Notes: generated by a model not told the origin, from the letters alone. Positions 31,583 to 41,270 are shown, counted from the first letter of the stretch. The stretch: DNA of 64,000 nucleotides from Conyzicola nivalis (GCF_014639655.1 NZ_BMGB01000001.1:2202982-2266981), one strand, 5' to 3'. Numbers and translations: made by a program.

Positions 31583-32847
31583 CGGTCGACCGGCTCGAAG
31601 ATCTCGAGTCCGCCGAGGTAGGGGCGCAGCGCCTCGGGCACCACGACCGAGCCGTCGGCCTTCTGGTGCGTCTCGAGGATCGCCACCAGCCAACGGGTGG
31701 TGGCGAGCGTGCCGTTGAGGGTCGAGACCGGCGTGGTCTTGCCGTTCTCGCCCCGGAACCGGATGTCGAGGCGGCGCGCCTGGTACGTGGTGCAGTTGCT
31801 CGTCGAGGTGAGCTCGCGGTACGTGCCCTGGGTGGGAACCCAGGCCTCGATGTCGAACTTGCGGGCGGCGCTCGAGCCGAGGTCGCCGGCTGCCACGTCG
31901 ATCACGCGGTAGCTGAGCCCGCAGGCCTGCAGCATCGACTCCTGGAATCCGACGAGCTTGTCGTGCTCGGCCTCGGCGAGGTCGGGGTGCACGTAGCTGA
32001 ACATCTCCAGCTTGTTGAACTGGTGCACGCGGAGGATGCCGCGGTTGTCCTTGCCCGCGGAACCGGCCTCGCGGCGGTAGCAGGTGCTCCAGCCTGCGTA
32101 GCGCAGCGGCCCGTCGCTCAGGTCGAGGATCTCGTCGGAGTGGTATCCGGCGAGCGCCACCTCGCTCGTGCCGGTGAGGTAGAGGTCGTCGGCCGGCAGG
32201 TAGTAGATCTCGTCGGCGTGCTCGCCGAGGAAGCCGGTGCCCGCCATGATCTCGGGCCGCACGAGCGTGGGCGTGATCAGCGGCACGAAGTCTTCGGCGA
32301 GCGCCTTGTCGAGCGCCATGTTCATCAGCGCCAGCTCGAGGCGGGCGCCGACGCCGCGCAGGAAGTAGAAGCGGCTGCCGCTCACCTTGGTGCCGCGGGT
32401 GATATCGATCGCCTTGAGCATCTCGCCGAGTTCGGCGTGGTCGCGCGGCTCGAAGTCGAAGCTCGCCTTCTCGCCCACCTCGCGGAGGGTGGTGAAGTTC
32501 TCTTCGCCGCCGGCGGGCACGCCGTCGATGATGGGGTTGGCGATCGCGCCGACGGTGCGCGTGAACTGCGCCTCGGCCTCGACCGTCGCCTGCTGGGCCA
32601 CCTTGACTCGCGCCGCCAGTTCCTGAGCCTGGGCGACCAGCGCACGCTTCTCGTCTTTCGGGGCCGCGGCGACCGTCTTTCCGAACACGTTCTGCTCGGC
32701 GCGGAGGTTCTCGAACTCGCCGATCGACTCGCGGCGGCGGGAATCGGCGGCGACCGCGTCATCCACCAGAGAGACAGACGCACCGCGCGCCTCCTGCGAA
32801 CGACGGAGGATTTCGGGGTTTTCGCGCAGAATCTGTGGATCAATCAC
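31579..32847 (-). CDS. serS: Seryl-tRNA synthetase
   Basis: 422 residues. N-terminal tRNA-binding coiled coil (about 25-105) and the class II catalytic core: motif 2 [20 protein letters not shown] and motif 3 with [15 protein letters not shown] near the end. [20 protein letters not shown] is the standard N-terminus. The GTG start at 32847 lies 6 nt after a TAGACT -10 (32854-32859), suggesting a leaderless message. It charges both nearby tRNA-Ser species. The HAD gene is coupled downstream. Confidence 0.97.
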   Translation of the reverse strand: MIDPQILRENPEILRRSQEARGASVSLVDDAVAADSRRRESIGEFENLRAEQNVFGKTVAAAPKDEKRALVAQAQELAARVKVAQQATVEAEAQFTRTVGAIANPIIDGVPAGGEENFTTLREVGEKASFDFEPRDHAELGEMLKAIDITRGTKVSGSRFYFLRGVGARLELALMNMALDKALAEDFVPLITPTLVRPEIMAGTGFLGEHADEIYYLPADDLYLTGTSEVALAGYHSDEILDLSDGPLRYAGWSTCYRREAGSAGKDNRGILRVHQFNKLEMFSYVHPDLAEAEHDKLVGFQESMLQACGLSYRVIDVAAGDLGSSAARKFDIEAWVPTQGTYRELTSTSNCTTYQARRLDIRFRGENGKTTPVSTLNGTLATTRWLVAILETHQKADGSVVVPEALRPYLGGLEIFEPVDR

Positions 32848-32911
32848 CCGGCCAGTCTAGTTTGCGCGCGATTCCAAACGGCATCGGCAGCGTTGCCGTA
32901 CGGTGAGAGCC

Positions 32912-33901
32912 GTGCCCACCCCGAAGCGATCGCCGAACCGACGCGCGGCGGTCATCTACAACCCGCTCAAGGTAGACATCCTTGCCCTCGAAACGGTGGT
33001 GGCCTCGGCCGCCAAGGAGGCCGGCTGGCGCCGCACCCTGTGGTTCGCGACGACCGTGGAGGACGCCGGCCAGCTTCTCGTCGCCGAGGCGATCAGGCGC
33101 GGCGCGACCATGGTGATGGCCGCGGGCGGCGACGGCACGGTGCGCGCCGTGGCCGAGGGGCTACGCGACACCGGCGTCGCGATGGCGCTGCTTCCCTCCG
33201 GCACGGGCAACCTGCTGGCCCGCAACCTCGACATCCCGTTCGGCAACCTCGCCGAGACCGTCGCCACGGCCTTCACCGGCGTCGACCGCACAATCGACCT
33301 CGGGCTCGCGTCGATCGTGCGCGACAACGGCGACGTCGAAGAGCACGTGTTCCTCGTGATGGCCGGCCTCGGGCTCGACGCGAAGATGATCGCGAAGACC
33401 AGCCCGAAGCTCAAGAAGGCGGTCGGTTGGCTCGCCTACGTCGACGCCATCGGCCGGTCGCTCCCCGAAATCAAGCCGGTGAAGCTGCGTGTGAGCATCG
33501 ACGGCGAGACGGAGCGCAGCGTCAACGTGCACACCATCATCATCGGCAACTGCGGCAAGCTTCCCGGCGGCATCCTGCTCATCCCCGACGCCCGGCCCGA
33601 CGACGGCATTCTCGACTTCGTGGCGCTGCGTCCGCGCGGGCCGTTCGGCTGGCTCAATGTGTGGAACAAGTTGGCGTGGGAGAACGGTGTGCTGCGCAAG
33701 AGCGCGCTCGGCCGCCGCATCATCGACCTGTCACGCGACGTGAAGGACGTCGTGTACCTCAGGGGCAAAGACCTGCGGATGACCGTGGAGACACCGCAGC
33801 AGTTCCAGCTCGACGGCGACGAGTTCGGCGAGGCGAAGTCGGTGCACTCCTGGGTCGACCCCGGCGCGCTGACCGTGCGGGTGCCCGCCGGTTCGTTCTA
33901 G
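32912..33901 (+). CDS. Diacylglycerol kinase family lipid kinase (DagK/YegS-like)
   Basis: 329 residues. Nucleotide-binding motif AAGGDGTVRAVAEGL and the LLPSGTGNLLARNLDIPFGN loop, plus the later DGDEF motif (QLDGDEFGEA), define DAGK-catalytic proteins. They phosphorylate diacylglycerol or related lipids at the membrane. Two GTG starts (32903, 32912) are possible; 32912 sits 7 nt after a TACGGT hexamer, so I prefer it. It shares the CTAG that ends it with the stop of the convergent pheA gene. Divergent from serS. Confidence 0.9.
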   Translation: MPTPKRSPNRRAAVIYNPLKVDILALETVVASAAKEAGWRRTLWFATTVEDAGQLLVAEAIRRGATMVMAAGGDGTVRAVAEGLRDTGVAMALLPSGTGNLLARNLDIPFGNLAETVATAFTGVDRTIDLGLASIVRDNGDVEEHVFLVMAGLGLDAKMIAKTSPKLKKAVGWLAYVDAIGRSLPEIKPVKLRVSIDGETERSVNVHTIIIGNCGKLPGGILLIPDARPDDGILDFVALRPRGPFGWLNVWNKLAWENGVLRKSALGRRIIDLSRDVKDVVYLRGKDLRMTVETPQQFQLDGDEFGEAKSVHSWVDPGALTVRVPAGSF

Positions 33902-34836
33902 TTCATCAACCCGTTCAGCCACTCCCGCGCCTCGAGGAAGCTGTCGTCTCCGTAGCGCGTCGACACCTCGATCGCCAGTTTGTCGGCGCGCGGGTAGCTG
34001 CCGAGGAAGATCACATTGGGGCTGAATCGCTTGAGCCCGAGCAGCGCGTCGGCCACGCGTTCGTCGTGGATGTGGCCGTCGAGGTCGATGATGAACCGGT
34101 AGCGTCCGAGGGCGTCGCCGATCGGACGCGACTCGATCAGGCTCATGTTGACCCCGCGGGTGGCGAACTGCTCGAGCATCTCGAGCAGGCGTCCGGCCTT
34201 GTCGTCGGGAAGCTCGGCGATGATGCTGGTCTTGTCGGAGCCGGTGCGGTCGGGCACAGCGACCGTGCGGCTCACCAGCACGAACCGGGTGACGGCGTTC
34301 GGGTTGTCTCCGATCTCGGTCGCGAGCACGTCGAGGTCGTAGTGCTTGGTGATGCCGGGGGGCGCGACCGCCGCGTTGGCGTGGTCGTGCAGCAGCAGGT
34401 TCGCGGCCGCCGCCACGTTCGAGCTCGCCGGGATGTGGCCGTGGCCGGGCAGGTTCTTGTCGAGCCAGAGGTGCGTCTGGCCGTAGGCGACAGGATGCGC
34501 GTTGACGATGGATACGTCGGCGAGCGTCGTTCCCGGGCGGGCCACCAGAACGAAGTTGACGGGAACCAGGTACTCGCCCACGATGCGCAGGTCGGGGATG
34601 GTGGCCAGCGCGTCCTGCGTCGCGCTCACGCCGCCCTCGATCGAGTTCTCGATGGCGATCATGGCGGCGATGCTGCGCCCGGCGACCACGTCGTTCAGAG
34701 CCTCACCCACGTTGTTCACCGGGCGCCAGTTCTTGCCCTGCGCCGCGGTGACCTGCGCGAGCGCCGCCTCGGTAAACGTGCCGGCCGGGCCGAGATAGCT
34801 GTAGGTCTCGTCGGGGGCGTGGGCGTCAGCGGGCAT
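33898..34836 (-). CDS. pheA: Prephenate dehydratase
   Basis: 312 residues. Catalytic domain (about 10-190) with YSYLGPAGTFTEAAL and IAIENSIEGGVSATQDAL, then the TRFVLVSR hallmark; the C-terminal ACT domain (about 205-285) has the phenylalanine-binding GVNMSLIESRPIGDALGRY motif. Converts prephenate to phenylpyruvate in phenylalanine synthesis and is feedback-inhibited through ACT. The ATG lies 7 nt after a TAAACT -10 (34844-34849, minus), predicted leaderless. Overlaps the lipid-kinase gene by four bases at the stops. Confidence 0.96.
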   Translation of the reverse strand: MPADAHAPDETYSYLGPAGTFTEAALAQVTAAQGKNWRPVNNVGEALNDVVAGRSIAAMIAIENSIEGGVSATQDALATIPDLRIVGEYLVPVNFVLVARPGTTLADVSIVNAHPVAYGQTHLWLDKNLPGHGHIPASSNVAAAANLLLHDHANAAVAPPGITKHYDLDVLATEIGDNPNAVTRFVLVSRTVAVPDRTGSDKTSIIAELPDDKAGRLLEMLEQFATRGVNMSLIESRPIGDALGRYRFIIDLDGHIHDERVADALLGLKRFSPNVIFLGSYPRADKLAIEVSTRYGDDSFLEAREWLNGLMN

Positions 34837-34872
34837 GCTGACGAGTTTAGGGTGCCGCGCCCGCGACCCGCC

Positions 34873-36171
34873 TCAGTAGTCCTGTCCGGCGACGCACACG
34901 CTCTGCACGGTGAACTTCACGGTGCCCTCCTTGTTCTCGAGGGTCATCCGTCGTATCGGGGAGTCCGGGGTGCCGACCACCTCGACGTCGCCGGCTTCGG
35001 TGGTTGCCTGGTCGGAGACGAAGCCCTGAGCGAGCCAGGCGTCGCGCGCCCGAGCGAATCCGCCCCGCAGGTCGTCGACGAGAAACCACACTTCGAACAT
35101 CACGGCCCCGCCCGCGAGATTGCCGCAGCCCCCGATCGACACCGGGAAGCTCGTCGTGCCCGCGGGGATCACGGGATCGTCGATAGGCCCGACCGCGGCG
35201 ATGGTGCCGTCGACCTGCGCTTGGCTCGCCGCTGTGATGTCGGCGGCGGTGAAAAGGGTCGATGCCTCTTCGGGCGGCGGCGGCTCGACGAGCGCTGGCA
35301 AGGGTGTCTCCGACGGGATCGGGTCTGCGGGTGAGGCCGGATAGTGCGACGGAGTCGGCGGACTATCCGCCCTATCCCGGGTCGGCGAGAGGCCCGAAGC
35401 GCCGAACACGGTCAGGATGAACAGCACAGCGACCAACACCAGTGCCGCCTCGACCGGGGGTTCGGCGTTCTTACGCGCTCCGAGCCAGGCCCCGACGGAG
35501 AGCAACACAGCGGCGGTCGGGGCGACCACAACGAGGGCGACAAGGGCGGCCGTCAGCTCGGGACCGCGCGGTGGGCCGTCCCAGCTCCACCAGAACGGGT
35601 CGGCCAGCAGCACGATCGACAGGATGAGGGCGGCGATTCCGACCACGAAACCGAGCAGCAGCACGCGCCATGCCCAGCGCTCGCGCACCGGAACGGCCGG
35701 GTCCCGCACGAGCGCGTCGATATTGCGCCATGCGATGCGGGCCGCCACTCCGCCAGCGATCGGTGTCACGATCCACAGCAGCACAAGTTCTAGACCGGGA
35801 ACGGGCGCGTACAGGACCGCCGCAGTCGCGATCGCTCCCGCGGAACCGAGCGCGGCGCCGCAGGATGCCGCGGTCTTGCGCCCTCGCGCTGTCAGCCGGG
35901 GCAGGCGCGTGGCGGCCATCAGCACCACGACGGCAACGGCGGCACCCGCCAGACCCGCGCCCGCTCCGACGACGGCGCCGACGAACGCCGCCGGAATTGT
36001 TAGAAGCGCGGCGAAGAACACAACGTAGAGTCCGCTGGAGAACGCCGACATCACGCCGCCGACGACCACCGCCAGTGAGCCGCCCGCGAGTCCGCAGACA
36101 GAGCCGAGAAGAATGCCGCGCACCAGGGTCCGTGACGGGGCGACCCGCGTCGGGCCGCTCGTGATCGTCAT
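34873..36171 (-). CDS. Membrane protein with extracytoplasmic C-terminal domain
   Basis: 432 residues. About nine hydrophobic segments in residues 15-275 (for example LAVVVGGVMSAFSSGLYVVF and ALVLVAVLFILTVFGASGL), then a Pro/Ser-rich linker (SPPTPSHYPASPADPIPSET) and a C-terminal domain of about 125 residues with two Cys that may pair. I do not recognise the family. The start ATG at 36171 follows AGGGAG and a TACCGT hexamer 6 nt upstream; an in-frame start 39 bp earlier adds a basic stretch without support. Not in an evident operon; pheA begins 36 bp downstream on the same strand. Confidence 0.7.
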   Translation of the reverse strand: MTITSGPTRVAPSRTLVRGILLGSVCGLAGGSLAVVVGGVMSAFSSGLYVVFFAALLTIPAAFVGAVVGAGAGLAGAAVAVVVLMAATRLPRLTARGRKTAASCGAALGSAGAIATAAVLYAPVPGLELVLLWIVTPIAGGVAARIAWRNIDALVRDPAVPVRERWAWRVLLLGFVVGIAALILSIVLLADPFWWSWDGPPRGPELTAALVALVVVAPTAAVLLSVGAWLGARKNAEPPVEAALVLVAVLFILTVFGASGLSPTRDRADSPPTPSHYPASPADPIPSETPLPALVEPPPPEEASTLFTAADITAASQAQVDGTIAAVGPIDDPVIPAGTTSFPVSIGGCGNLAGGAVMFEVWFLVDDLRGGFARARDAWLAQGFVSDQATTEAGDVEVVGTPDSPIRRMTLENKEGTVKFTVQSVCVAGQDY

Positions 36172-36389
36172 CTCCCTACGGTATCTGCGGGGTGGACACC
36201 GGGCATCCATCGCGATGATGACCCGCGCACCCTGTCGGACGACATGCGCGCCGGATCTCCTTGAAGCCCGATCACTCTCAGCAGTACCCTGACCTCAGTG
36301 AACCTTTCTTTCTCTCTGTGACCCAGAGGCCCTTCAGCGACACCAGTTCGCTCCTCCGTCGAGGGGTGGTGATTTCGTGCGCCGGAAAA

Positions 36390-36409
36390 GGAGCTCCCAG
36401 CGGAGCTCC
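36390..36409. other. Hairpin in the 5' region of the pentapeptide gene
   Basis: GGAGCTCC-CAGC-GGAGCTCC forms an 8-bp stem (each arm is also self-complementary), 47 bp before the ATG at 36457. In the 285-bp gap 36172-36456 no other gene is seen; a T/C-rich tract (TTTCTTTCTCTCTG, about 36304-36317) precedes it. It may be a leader structure. Confidence 0.4.
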
Positions 36410-36456
36410 CCGCACCCCGGCCCCCGTCGAAACCACACGAGAAAGACCTTCCCACA

Positions 36457-37305
36457 ATGACGTCCATCGACCCTTCCGACGCGACCGCTGACGACCGCTC
36501 AACTCTTCGCGCGAAGTGCGCCGACTGCTTCGCACTCTGCTGCACCGCCTTCGGGTTCCAGAGATCCGCCGATTTCCCGATCGACAAGCCGGCGGGCACC
36601 CCTTGCCTGAATCTGGCAGACGATTTCTCCTGCTCCATCCACGAGTCCCTGCGGACGCGAGGCTTTCGCGGATGCACCGTCTTCGATTGCTTCGGTGCGG
36701 GCCAATATGTGTCGCAGGACATCTTCGGTGGAACGAGCTGGAGAGAGCGTCCCGACAGCAGCGCCGAGATGTTCACAACCTTCGCCGTCGTGCGGCAGCT
36801 GCACGAGATGCTCTGGTACCTCGTCGAGGCCGCCGAGCGCGCGACGACCACCGAAGCCTCGGAGTCGGCGGCCCAGCTCAGAAGCGAGATCCTGCGGATC
36901 CTCCACGGTGACGTATCGGAAGTCCTCGCGTCCGACGTCGAGAGCATCCGCACGAACGTGCGGCGAGCATTGATCGAAGTAAGCGAGGAGGCACGCGGCG
37001 GCTATGACACCGCTGCCCACGCCGACCTGCGCCCCTCAGCAGACCTGGTCGGCCGCGACCTGCGCTCGATTCGTCTCTGCGGAGCCGATCTCCGGGGCGC
37101 GTACCTCATCGCCGCTGACCTGCGGCACGCCGACCTCGCGGGCGTCGACTTGCTGGGTGCGGACCTACGCGACGCGCGGCTCGGAGGCGCCGACCTATCG
37201 AAAGCGCTTTTCCTCACGCAAGCGCAGATCGCGGCGGCCCGGGGCGACTACACCACCGTCCTTCCTGCCGCTCTCGAACGCCCGCCACACTGGCAGAAGA
37301 GCTAG
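36457..37305 (+). CDS. Pentapeptide-repeat protein with N-terminal Cys cluster
   Basis: 282 residues. The N-terminus has CADCFALCC (Cys21, 24, 28, 29), then Cys50, Cys59, His62, Cys73 and Cys78, a pattern like the CxxCxxxCC metal- or Fe-S-binding motifs of YkgJ-type proteins. A helical middle (about 95-180) links to a C-terminal block of pentapeptide repeats (about 185-255: ADLRPSADLVGRDLRSIRLC and following A(D)LxG units), which fold as a right-handed quadrilateral helix. The role is unknown; some pentapeptide proteins mimic DNA. A weak ribosome site precedes the ATG at 36457. A strong terminator follows. Confidence 0.85.
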   Translation: MTSIDPSDATADDRSTLRAKCADCFALCCTAFGFQRSADFPIDKPAGTPCLNLADDFSCSIHESLRTRGFRGCTVFDCFGAGQYVSQDIFGGTSWRERPDSSAEMFTTFAVVRQLHEMLWYLVEAAERATTTEASESAAQLRSEILRILHGDVSEVLASDVESIRTNVRRALIEVSEEARGGYDTAAHADLRPSADLVGRDLRSIRLCGADLRGAYLIAADLRHADLAGVDLLGADLRDARLGGADLSKALFLTQAQIAAARGDYTTVLPAALERPPHWQKS

Positions 37306-37316
37306 CCGATCCGTCG

Positions 37317-37368
37317 AACGGTGGTTCAGTTCGTGCTGAATACCAACGCGAACTGAAGCACCGTTTTC
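37317..37368 (+). terminator. Long Rho-independent terminator after the pentapeptide gene
   Basis: 17-nt arms at 37317-37333 and 37349-37365 pair at 16 of 17 positions (outer AACGGTG/CACCGTT), with a 15-nt loop and TTTTC at the 3' end. Confidence 0.9.
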
Positions 37369-37486
37369 TTCCGATCCAGGGTTCTCGAGCCGTGACTCCC
37401 CACCACGTTCCGCACCTGTTAACCTGCCCACCTGGCGACTCGACGGTTGGGGGGCACACAGGCATGTGCAGTCGTAATCTGGTCTT

Positions 37487-37960
37487 ATGCCCGTCGTTCA
37501 CGATCTCCTCTCCATCGGAGAGGTCAGTGCGCGCACTGGCCTCAGCGTCGATACGCTCCGCTTCTACGAGCGTCAGGGCCTCTTTCCGCCTCCCCAGCGC
37601 AGTGCGGGGGGTCGCCGCGGTTTCTCGTCTGACGACCTCGCCTGGATCGGCATCTGTCAACGCTTGCGCGCTTCAGGGATGCCCTTGCCCGAGATCGCCC
37701 GCTATGCCGAGATGGTGAGGGCTGGCGCCGGCAACGAGGGCGAGCGCTTGAAGTTGCTGCAGCATCACGAAGAAGAGGTGAGGGCCAAAATGGCTGCTCT
37801 GAATGACGCTCTCGAGCTGATTTCCGCGAAGGTAGCCGCCTATACCGAGGCAGTTTCGATCGGAACCGCGAGTGAGATCTTCGTCCGTGCCGACGAAGAC
37901 GACGCCTACTTCGCGGCCAGAGGCCTAAGCGTAAAACACCGGACTGACTTGAGTTCCTAG
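37487..37960 (+). CDS. MerR-family transcriptional regulator
   Basis: 157 residues. LLSIGEVSARTGLSVDTLRF, YERQGLFPPP and GGRRGFSSDDLAWIGICQRL are the winged helix; the long coiled coil (ERLKLLQHHEEEVRAKMAAL) and a C-terminal tail follow. A lone Cys in the ICQRL helix is not a metal motif. The ATG at 37487 lies 6 nt after TAATCT (37475-37480), so it is probably leaderless. The MerR-type promoter at 37979-38009, immediately downstream, controls the next gene pair and is the obvious target. Confidence 0.9.
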   Translation: MPVVHDLLSIGEVSARTGLSVDTLRFYERQGLFPPPQRSAGGRRGFSSDDLAWIGICQRLRASGMPLPEIARYAEMVRAGAGNEGERLKLLQHHEEEVRAKMAALNDALELISAKVAAYTEAVSIGTASEIFVRADEDDAYFAARGLSVKHRTDLSS

Positions 37961-37978
37961 ATATCTCCATCGCCGAGC

Positions 37979-38009
37979 TTGACCTGAAGTCGACTTCAGG
38001 TTTTACGGT
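37979..38009 (+). promoter_or_regulatory. MerR-type promoter/operator with 19-bp spacer
   Basis: TTGACC (37979-37984) and TACGGT (38004-38009) are 19 bp apart, with the perfect palindrome ACCTGAAGTCGACTTCAGGT (37982-38001) over the spacer. Same geometry as at 13338-13368 but with a different half-site. Confidence 0.8.
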
Positions 38010-38082
38010 TGCAGAAGTGGCCCTCGTACGCCCGCATTGAGCGTCGAGAAGAGCGCCATCATCAACAACCGTAAGGAAAACC

Positions 38083-38547
38083 ATGTCTAATTTCATCGAG
38101 CCCGATGACACCCGCTACGAGGAGCGCTCGCGTGCGCTCGTACAGATTGGCCGCGATGCCATCGCTCAGGAAAACCCCGCCGTCTTGCGGGAGTACTTCA
38201 GCGAAGATTTCACGTTCCACGGCCCCGGTGTCGAACTCGACTTCGCGGGCCTCGAAGTGTTCTTCTCGCAGATGCGGGCGGCGTTCAGCGGCTTCTACTG
38301 CGAACGTTACGAGATCGTCTCATCCGGATCCCTCGTCGGATGCCGCACGGAGATGGGCGGCACCTTCGACGGGCCGTTCGAGCCGTCGCCGTACGGCACG
38401 ATCCAGCCACACGGCGGAAAGTTCACGCTGGCGCTGATCAACATGTTCCGCTACGACGACGACGGCAAACTCGCCGAGGAGTGGGTGCAGTACGACAACC
38501 TCGAGACGATGCGCCAGCTCGGCGTCGAACTCGCACCCCGCTCGTGA
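38083..38547 (+). CDS. SnoaL-like/NTF2-fold protein
   Basis: 154 residues. YEERSRALVQIGRDAIAQEN, LREYFSEDFTFHGPG, FAGLEVFFSQMRAAFSGF and LINMFRYDDDGKLAEEWVQY are typical of SnoaL-like ester cyclase or polyketide-cyclase-type NTF2 proteins that bind small hydrophobic molecules. The ATG is preceded by AAGGAAAACC. It is driven by the MerR-type promoter 74 bp upstream and shares one base with the esterase start (TGATG at 38545-38549), so they form an operon. Confidence 0.85.
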   Translation: MSNFIEPDDTRYEERSRALVQIGRDAIAQENPAVLREYFSEDFTFHGPGVELDFAGLEVFFSQMRAAFSGFYCERYEIVSSGSLVGCRTEMGGTFDGPFEPSPYGTIQPHGGKFTLALINMFRYDDDGKLAEEWVQYDNLETMRQLGVELAPRS

Positions 38548-39500
38548 TGCCCGGCCTGACCATCGATCCAGAACTCTTCGCCTCGCTCGGTGCTTTTATG
38601 AGCGAGAACCCCGCAGAGGCGCGCGAACCCGGAGACTTGCTGGCGTTCCGCGCAGCGACCACGGAGATGTACGCGGCATTTACCGAGTCTCTTCCAATGC
38701 CTCCAGAAGTCGAACACCGCGTATTGACGACCGAGTCGGCTGATGAGGCCTCGGTGGATCTTCACTGGTTCTCGCCGTCCACCCCCGCGGCGGGGGCAAC
38801 CGCCGCAGTCGTGCATGCGCACGGAGGCGGCCGGGTCGCCGGCGCCGTATCGATGTTCGCGCCGTTCATCGCGCAGTTCGTCGCCAGTTCGGGCGTGCCC
38901 TTCCTCTCCGTCGAGTACCGCCTCGCACCCGAGTTTCCCGGGTCGAAGGCTGGTGAAGACGTGTTCGCGGGCCTGATGTGGCTCGTCGGGCACGCGGAGA
39001 CCCTCGGAGTCGATCCCGCCCGGATCGCGGTCATGGGCGAAAGCGCGGGCGGTGGCCTCGCCGCTTCGGCGGCGATCATGGCCCGGTCGGCGGGTGTGCG
39101 GTTGGCGCGACAGATCCTGATCTATCCCCAGCTGGACGACCGCACGGTAGATCCCGATCCCGCGCTCGCGCCGGTGGTTGGAAGCATGTACTCGGACAAC
39201 CGGGCGCAATGGGATGGCGTGCTCGGCGATGCCCGCGGCTCTGCAGACGTGCCGGCGACTATTGCGGCGGCCCGATTGACCGATTTCGCCGCACTGGCGC
39301 CCGCTTATCTCGAGGTCGGATCCCTGGACATCTTCCGTGACGAAACAACCGCTTACGCGCAAAAACTGTGGAAAGCCGGGGTGGATGCGGAACTTCACGT
39401 TCTTCCCGGCCTGATACACGGCTGGGACCACCTTCCGCCATTTATCGGCATCCATGAAGGCGTATACGCCCGACGGGTAGCCGTCCTGCGGGCTCTATAG
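38547..39500 (+). CDS. Alpha/beta hydrolase, HSL-type esterase
   Basis: 317 residues. The oxyanion motif HAHGGGRV and nucleophile motif GESAGGG, with acid DIFRDE and final His in GLIHGWDH, place it in the hormone-sensitive-lipase/esterase family. Such enzymes hydrolyse short-chain esters or lactones. The ATG at 38547 overlaps the SnoaL-like stop by one base, so the pair is co-translated and probably induced by the same MerR regulator. Confidence 0.9.
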   Translation: MPGLTIDPELFASLGAFMSENPAEAREPGDLLAFRAATTEMYAAFTESLPMPPEVEHRVLTTESADEASVDLHWFSPSTPAAGATAAVVHAHGGGRVAGAVSMFAPFIAQFVASSGVPFLSVEYRLAPEFPGSKAGEDVFAGLMWLVGHAETLGVDPARIAVMGESAGGGLAASAAIMARSAGVRLARQILIYPQLDDRTVDPDPALAPVVGSMYSDNRAQWDGVLGDARGSADVPATIAAARLTDFAALAPAYLEVGSLDIFRDETTAYAQKLWKAGVDAELHVLPGLIHGWDHLPPFIGIHEGVYARRVAVLRAL

Positions 39501-39636
39501 CGGTTCCCTCGGCAGCGCCGAGCGCAGGCGCGTCGCTCGTCCGGTCCTGAACTTTACGGAGCGGACGGGCGGACCCGCGACTATGTGCTGACCTTGGCCC
39601 GCGACATCCGAATCTTCGAGTGCAAGACTAAGCAGC

Positions 39637-41259
39637 ATGACAACACGTGCCGGTCTGCCCGCCCAGGAATCCGATCTGATCAACGTCGAAGAACTCGTCG
39701 CTGCCTATTATTCGAAAGTTCCGGATGTCACGAACCCCGACCAGAAGGTCGTGTTCGGCACGAGTGGCCACCGGGGTTCCTCGCTCGATGCGGCGTTCAA
39801 CGAAACCCACATCGAGGCCATCACGCAGGCGATCGTCGAGTACCGCGCCGGGCAGGGAATCACCGGCCCGCTCTTCATCGGCAGCGACACCCACGCTCTG
39901 AGCCGCCCGGCCCAGACCACCGCGCTCGAGGTTCTCGCCGCGAACGGCGTGCGCGCCCTCGTCGACGAGTTCGACGACTACGTGCCGACCCCCGCGCTCA
40001 GCCTCGCGATCATCGTCTACAACCGCGATCACGGCGACGACGACCTGGCCGACGGCATCGTCATCACCCCCAGCCACAACCCGCCCCGCGACGGCGGCTT
40101 CAAGTACAACCCCCCGCACGGCGGACCGGCCGACAGCGACGCCACCGGCTGGATCGCCAACCGCGCCAACGAGATCATCGCGAACGGCAGCGGCGACGTG
40201 AAGCGCGCGGAACCGAGCGCGGTGGAGACCTACGACTACCGCGGCGCCTACGTGGCCGACCTGGCCAACATCATCGACTTCGACGCGATCAAGGCGGCGA
40301 ACCTGCACATCGGCGCCGACCCGCTGGGCGGCGCGAGCGTGAACTACTGGCAGCTCATCAAGGAGGTCTACGGCCTCGACCTCACCGTCGTGAACCCGCT
40401 CGTCGACCCGGCCTGGCCGTTTATGACGCTCGACTGGGACGAGAAGATCCGCATGGATCCGTCGAGCCCGTCGGTCATGGCGTCGGTCGTCGCGCACCAG
40501 AGCGAGTACGACATCGTCACCGGCAACGACGCGGACGCCGACCGCCACGGCATCGTCACCCCCGACGGCGGCCTGATGAACCCGAACCACTTCCTGGCAG
40601 TCGCCATCCAGTACCTCTACACGCACCGCCCCGAGTGGCGTTCGGATGCCGCGATCGGCAAGACGCTCGTCTCCAGTTCGATGATCGACCGGGTCGCGGA
40701 GTCGCTCGGCCGCACACTTTGGGAGGTGCCGGTCGGTTTCAAATGGTTCGTGCCCGGACTGATCGACGGCTCGGTGGCGTTCGGCGGCGAAGAGAGCGCT
40801 GGCGCGAGCTTCCTGCGCAAGGACGGCACCGTGTGGACCACCGACAAGGACGGTATCCTCCTGGCGCTGCTGGCGAGCGAGATCCGCGCGGTCACCGGCA
40901 AGAGCCCGTCGGAGCTGTACGCAGAACTGGTCGCCCAGTTCGGCGACCCGGTCTACCAGCGCGTCGACGCCGTCGCCACCAAGACGCAGAAGGCGGCGCT
41001 CGCCAAGCTGAACGGATCGGCAATCACCGCCGAGACCCTCGCCGGCGACCCGATCGTCGCGCGCCTCTCGGAGGCGCCCGGCAACGGCGCGGCCGTCGGC
41101 GGTGTGAAGGTCGTCACCGAGAAGGCCTGGTTCGCCGCCCGGCCGAGCGGCACCGAAGACGTCTACAAGATCTACGCGGAGTCGTTCGTCGGCCCCGAGC
41201 ACCTCGCCAGGGTGCAGGCCGAGGCGAAGGAGATCGTCGACGCAGCCCTCGCCGGCTAG
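39637..41259 (+). CDS. pgm: Phosphoglucomutase (alpha-D-glucose phosphate-specific)
   Basis: 540 residues. [16 protein letters not shown] at the N-terminus; the catalytic phosphoserine loop [12 protein letters not shown] (Ser146); metal-binding [10 protein letters not shown] (DxDxD); sugar-binding [11 protein letters not shown]; and the phosphate-binding C-terminal [16 protein letters not shown]. This is the full-length bacterial Pgm form (about 545 residues), interconverting glucose-1-P and glucose-6-P. The ATG at 39637 lacks an obvious Shine-Dalgarno; AAGACT seven bases upstream may be a weak -10. Confidence 0.97.
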   Translation: MTTRAGLPAQESDLINVEELVAAYYSKVPDVTNPDQKVVFGTSGHRGSSLDAAFNETHIEAITQAIVEYRAGQGITGPLFIGSDTHALSRPAQTTALEVLAANGVRALVDEFDDYVPTPALSLAIIVYNRDHGDDDLADGIVITPSHNPPRDGGFKYNPPHGGPADSDATGWIANRANEIIANGSGDVKRAEPSAVETYDYRGAYVADLANIIDFDAIKAANLHIGADPLGGASVNYWQLIKEVYGLDLTVVNPLVDPAWPFMTLDWDEKIRMDPSSPSVMASVVAHQSEYDIVTGNDADADRHGIVTPDGGLMNPNHFLAVAIQYLYTHRPEWRSDAAIGKTLVSSSMIDRVAESLGRTLWEVPVGFKWFVPGLIDGSVAFGGEESAGASFLRKDGTVWTTDKDGILLALLASEIRAVTGKSPSELYAELVAQFGDPVYQRVDAVATKTQKAALAKLNGSAITAETLAGDPIVARLSEAPGNGAAVGGVKVVTEKAWFAARPSGTEDVYKIYAESFVGPEHLARVQAEAKEIVDAALAG

Positions 41260-41270
41260 ACGGCGTGCCG

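Noticed and set aside
31666..35334. A 1222-codon open frame on the plus strand
   Set aside because: It is antisense to serS, runs through the lipid kinase in another frame and is antisense to pheA. Its translation is Arg/Ala/Gly-rich low-complexity sequence, a typical GC-rich shadow.
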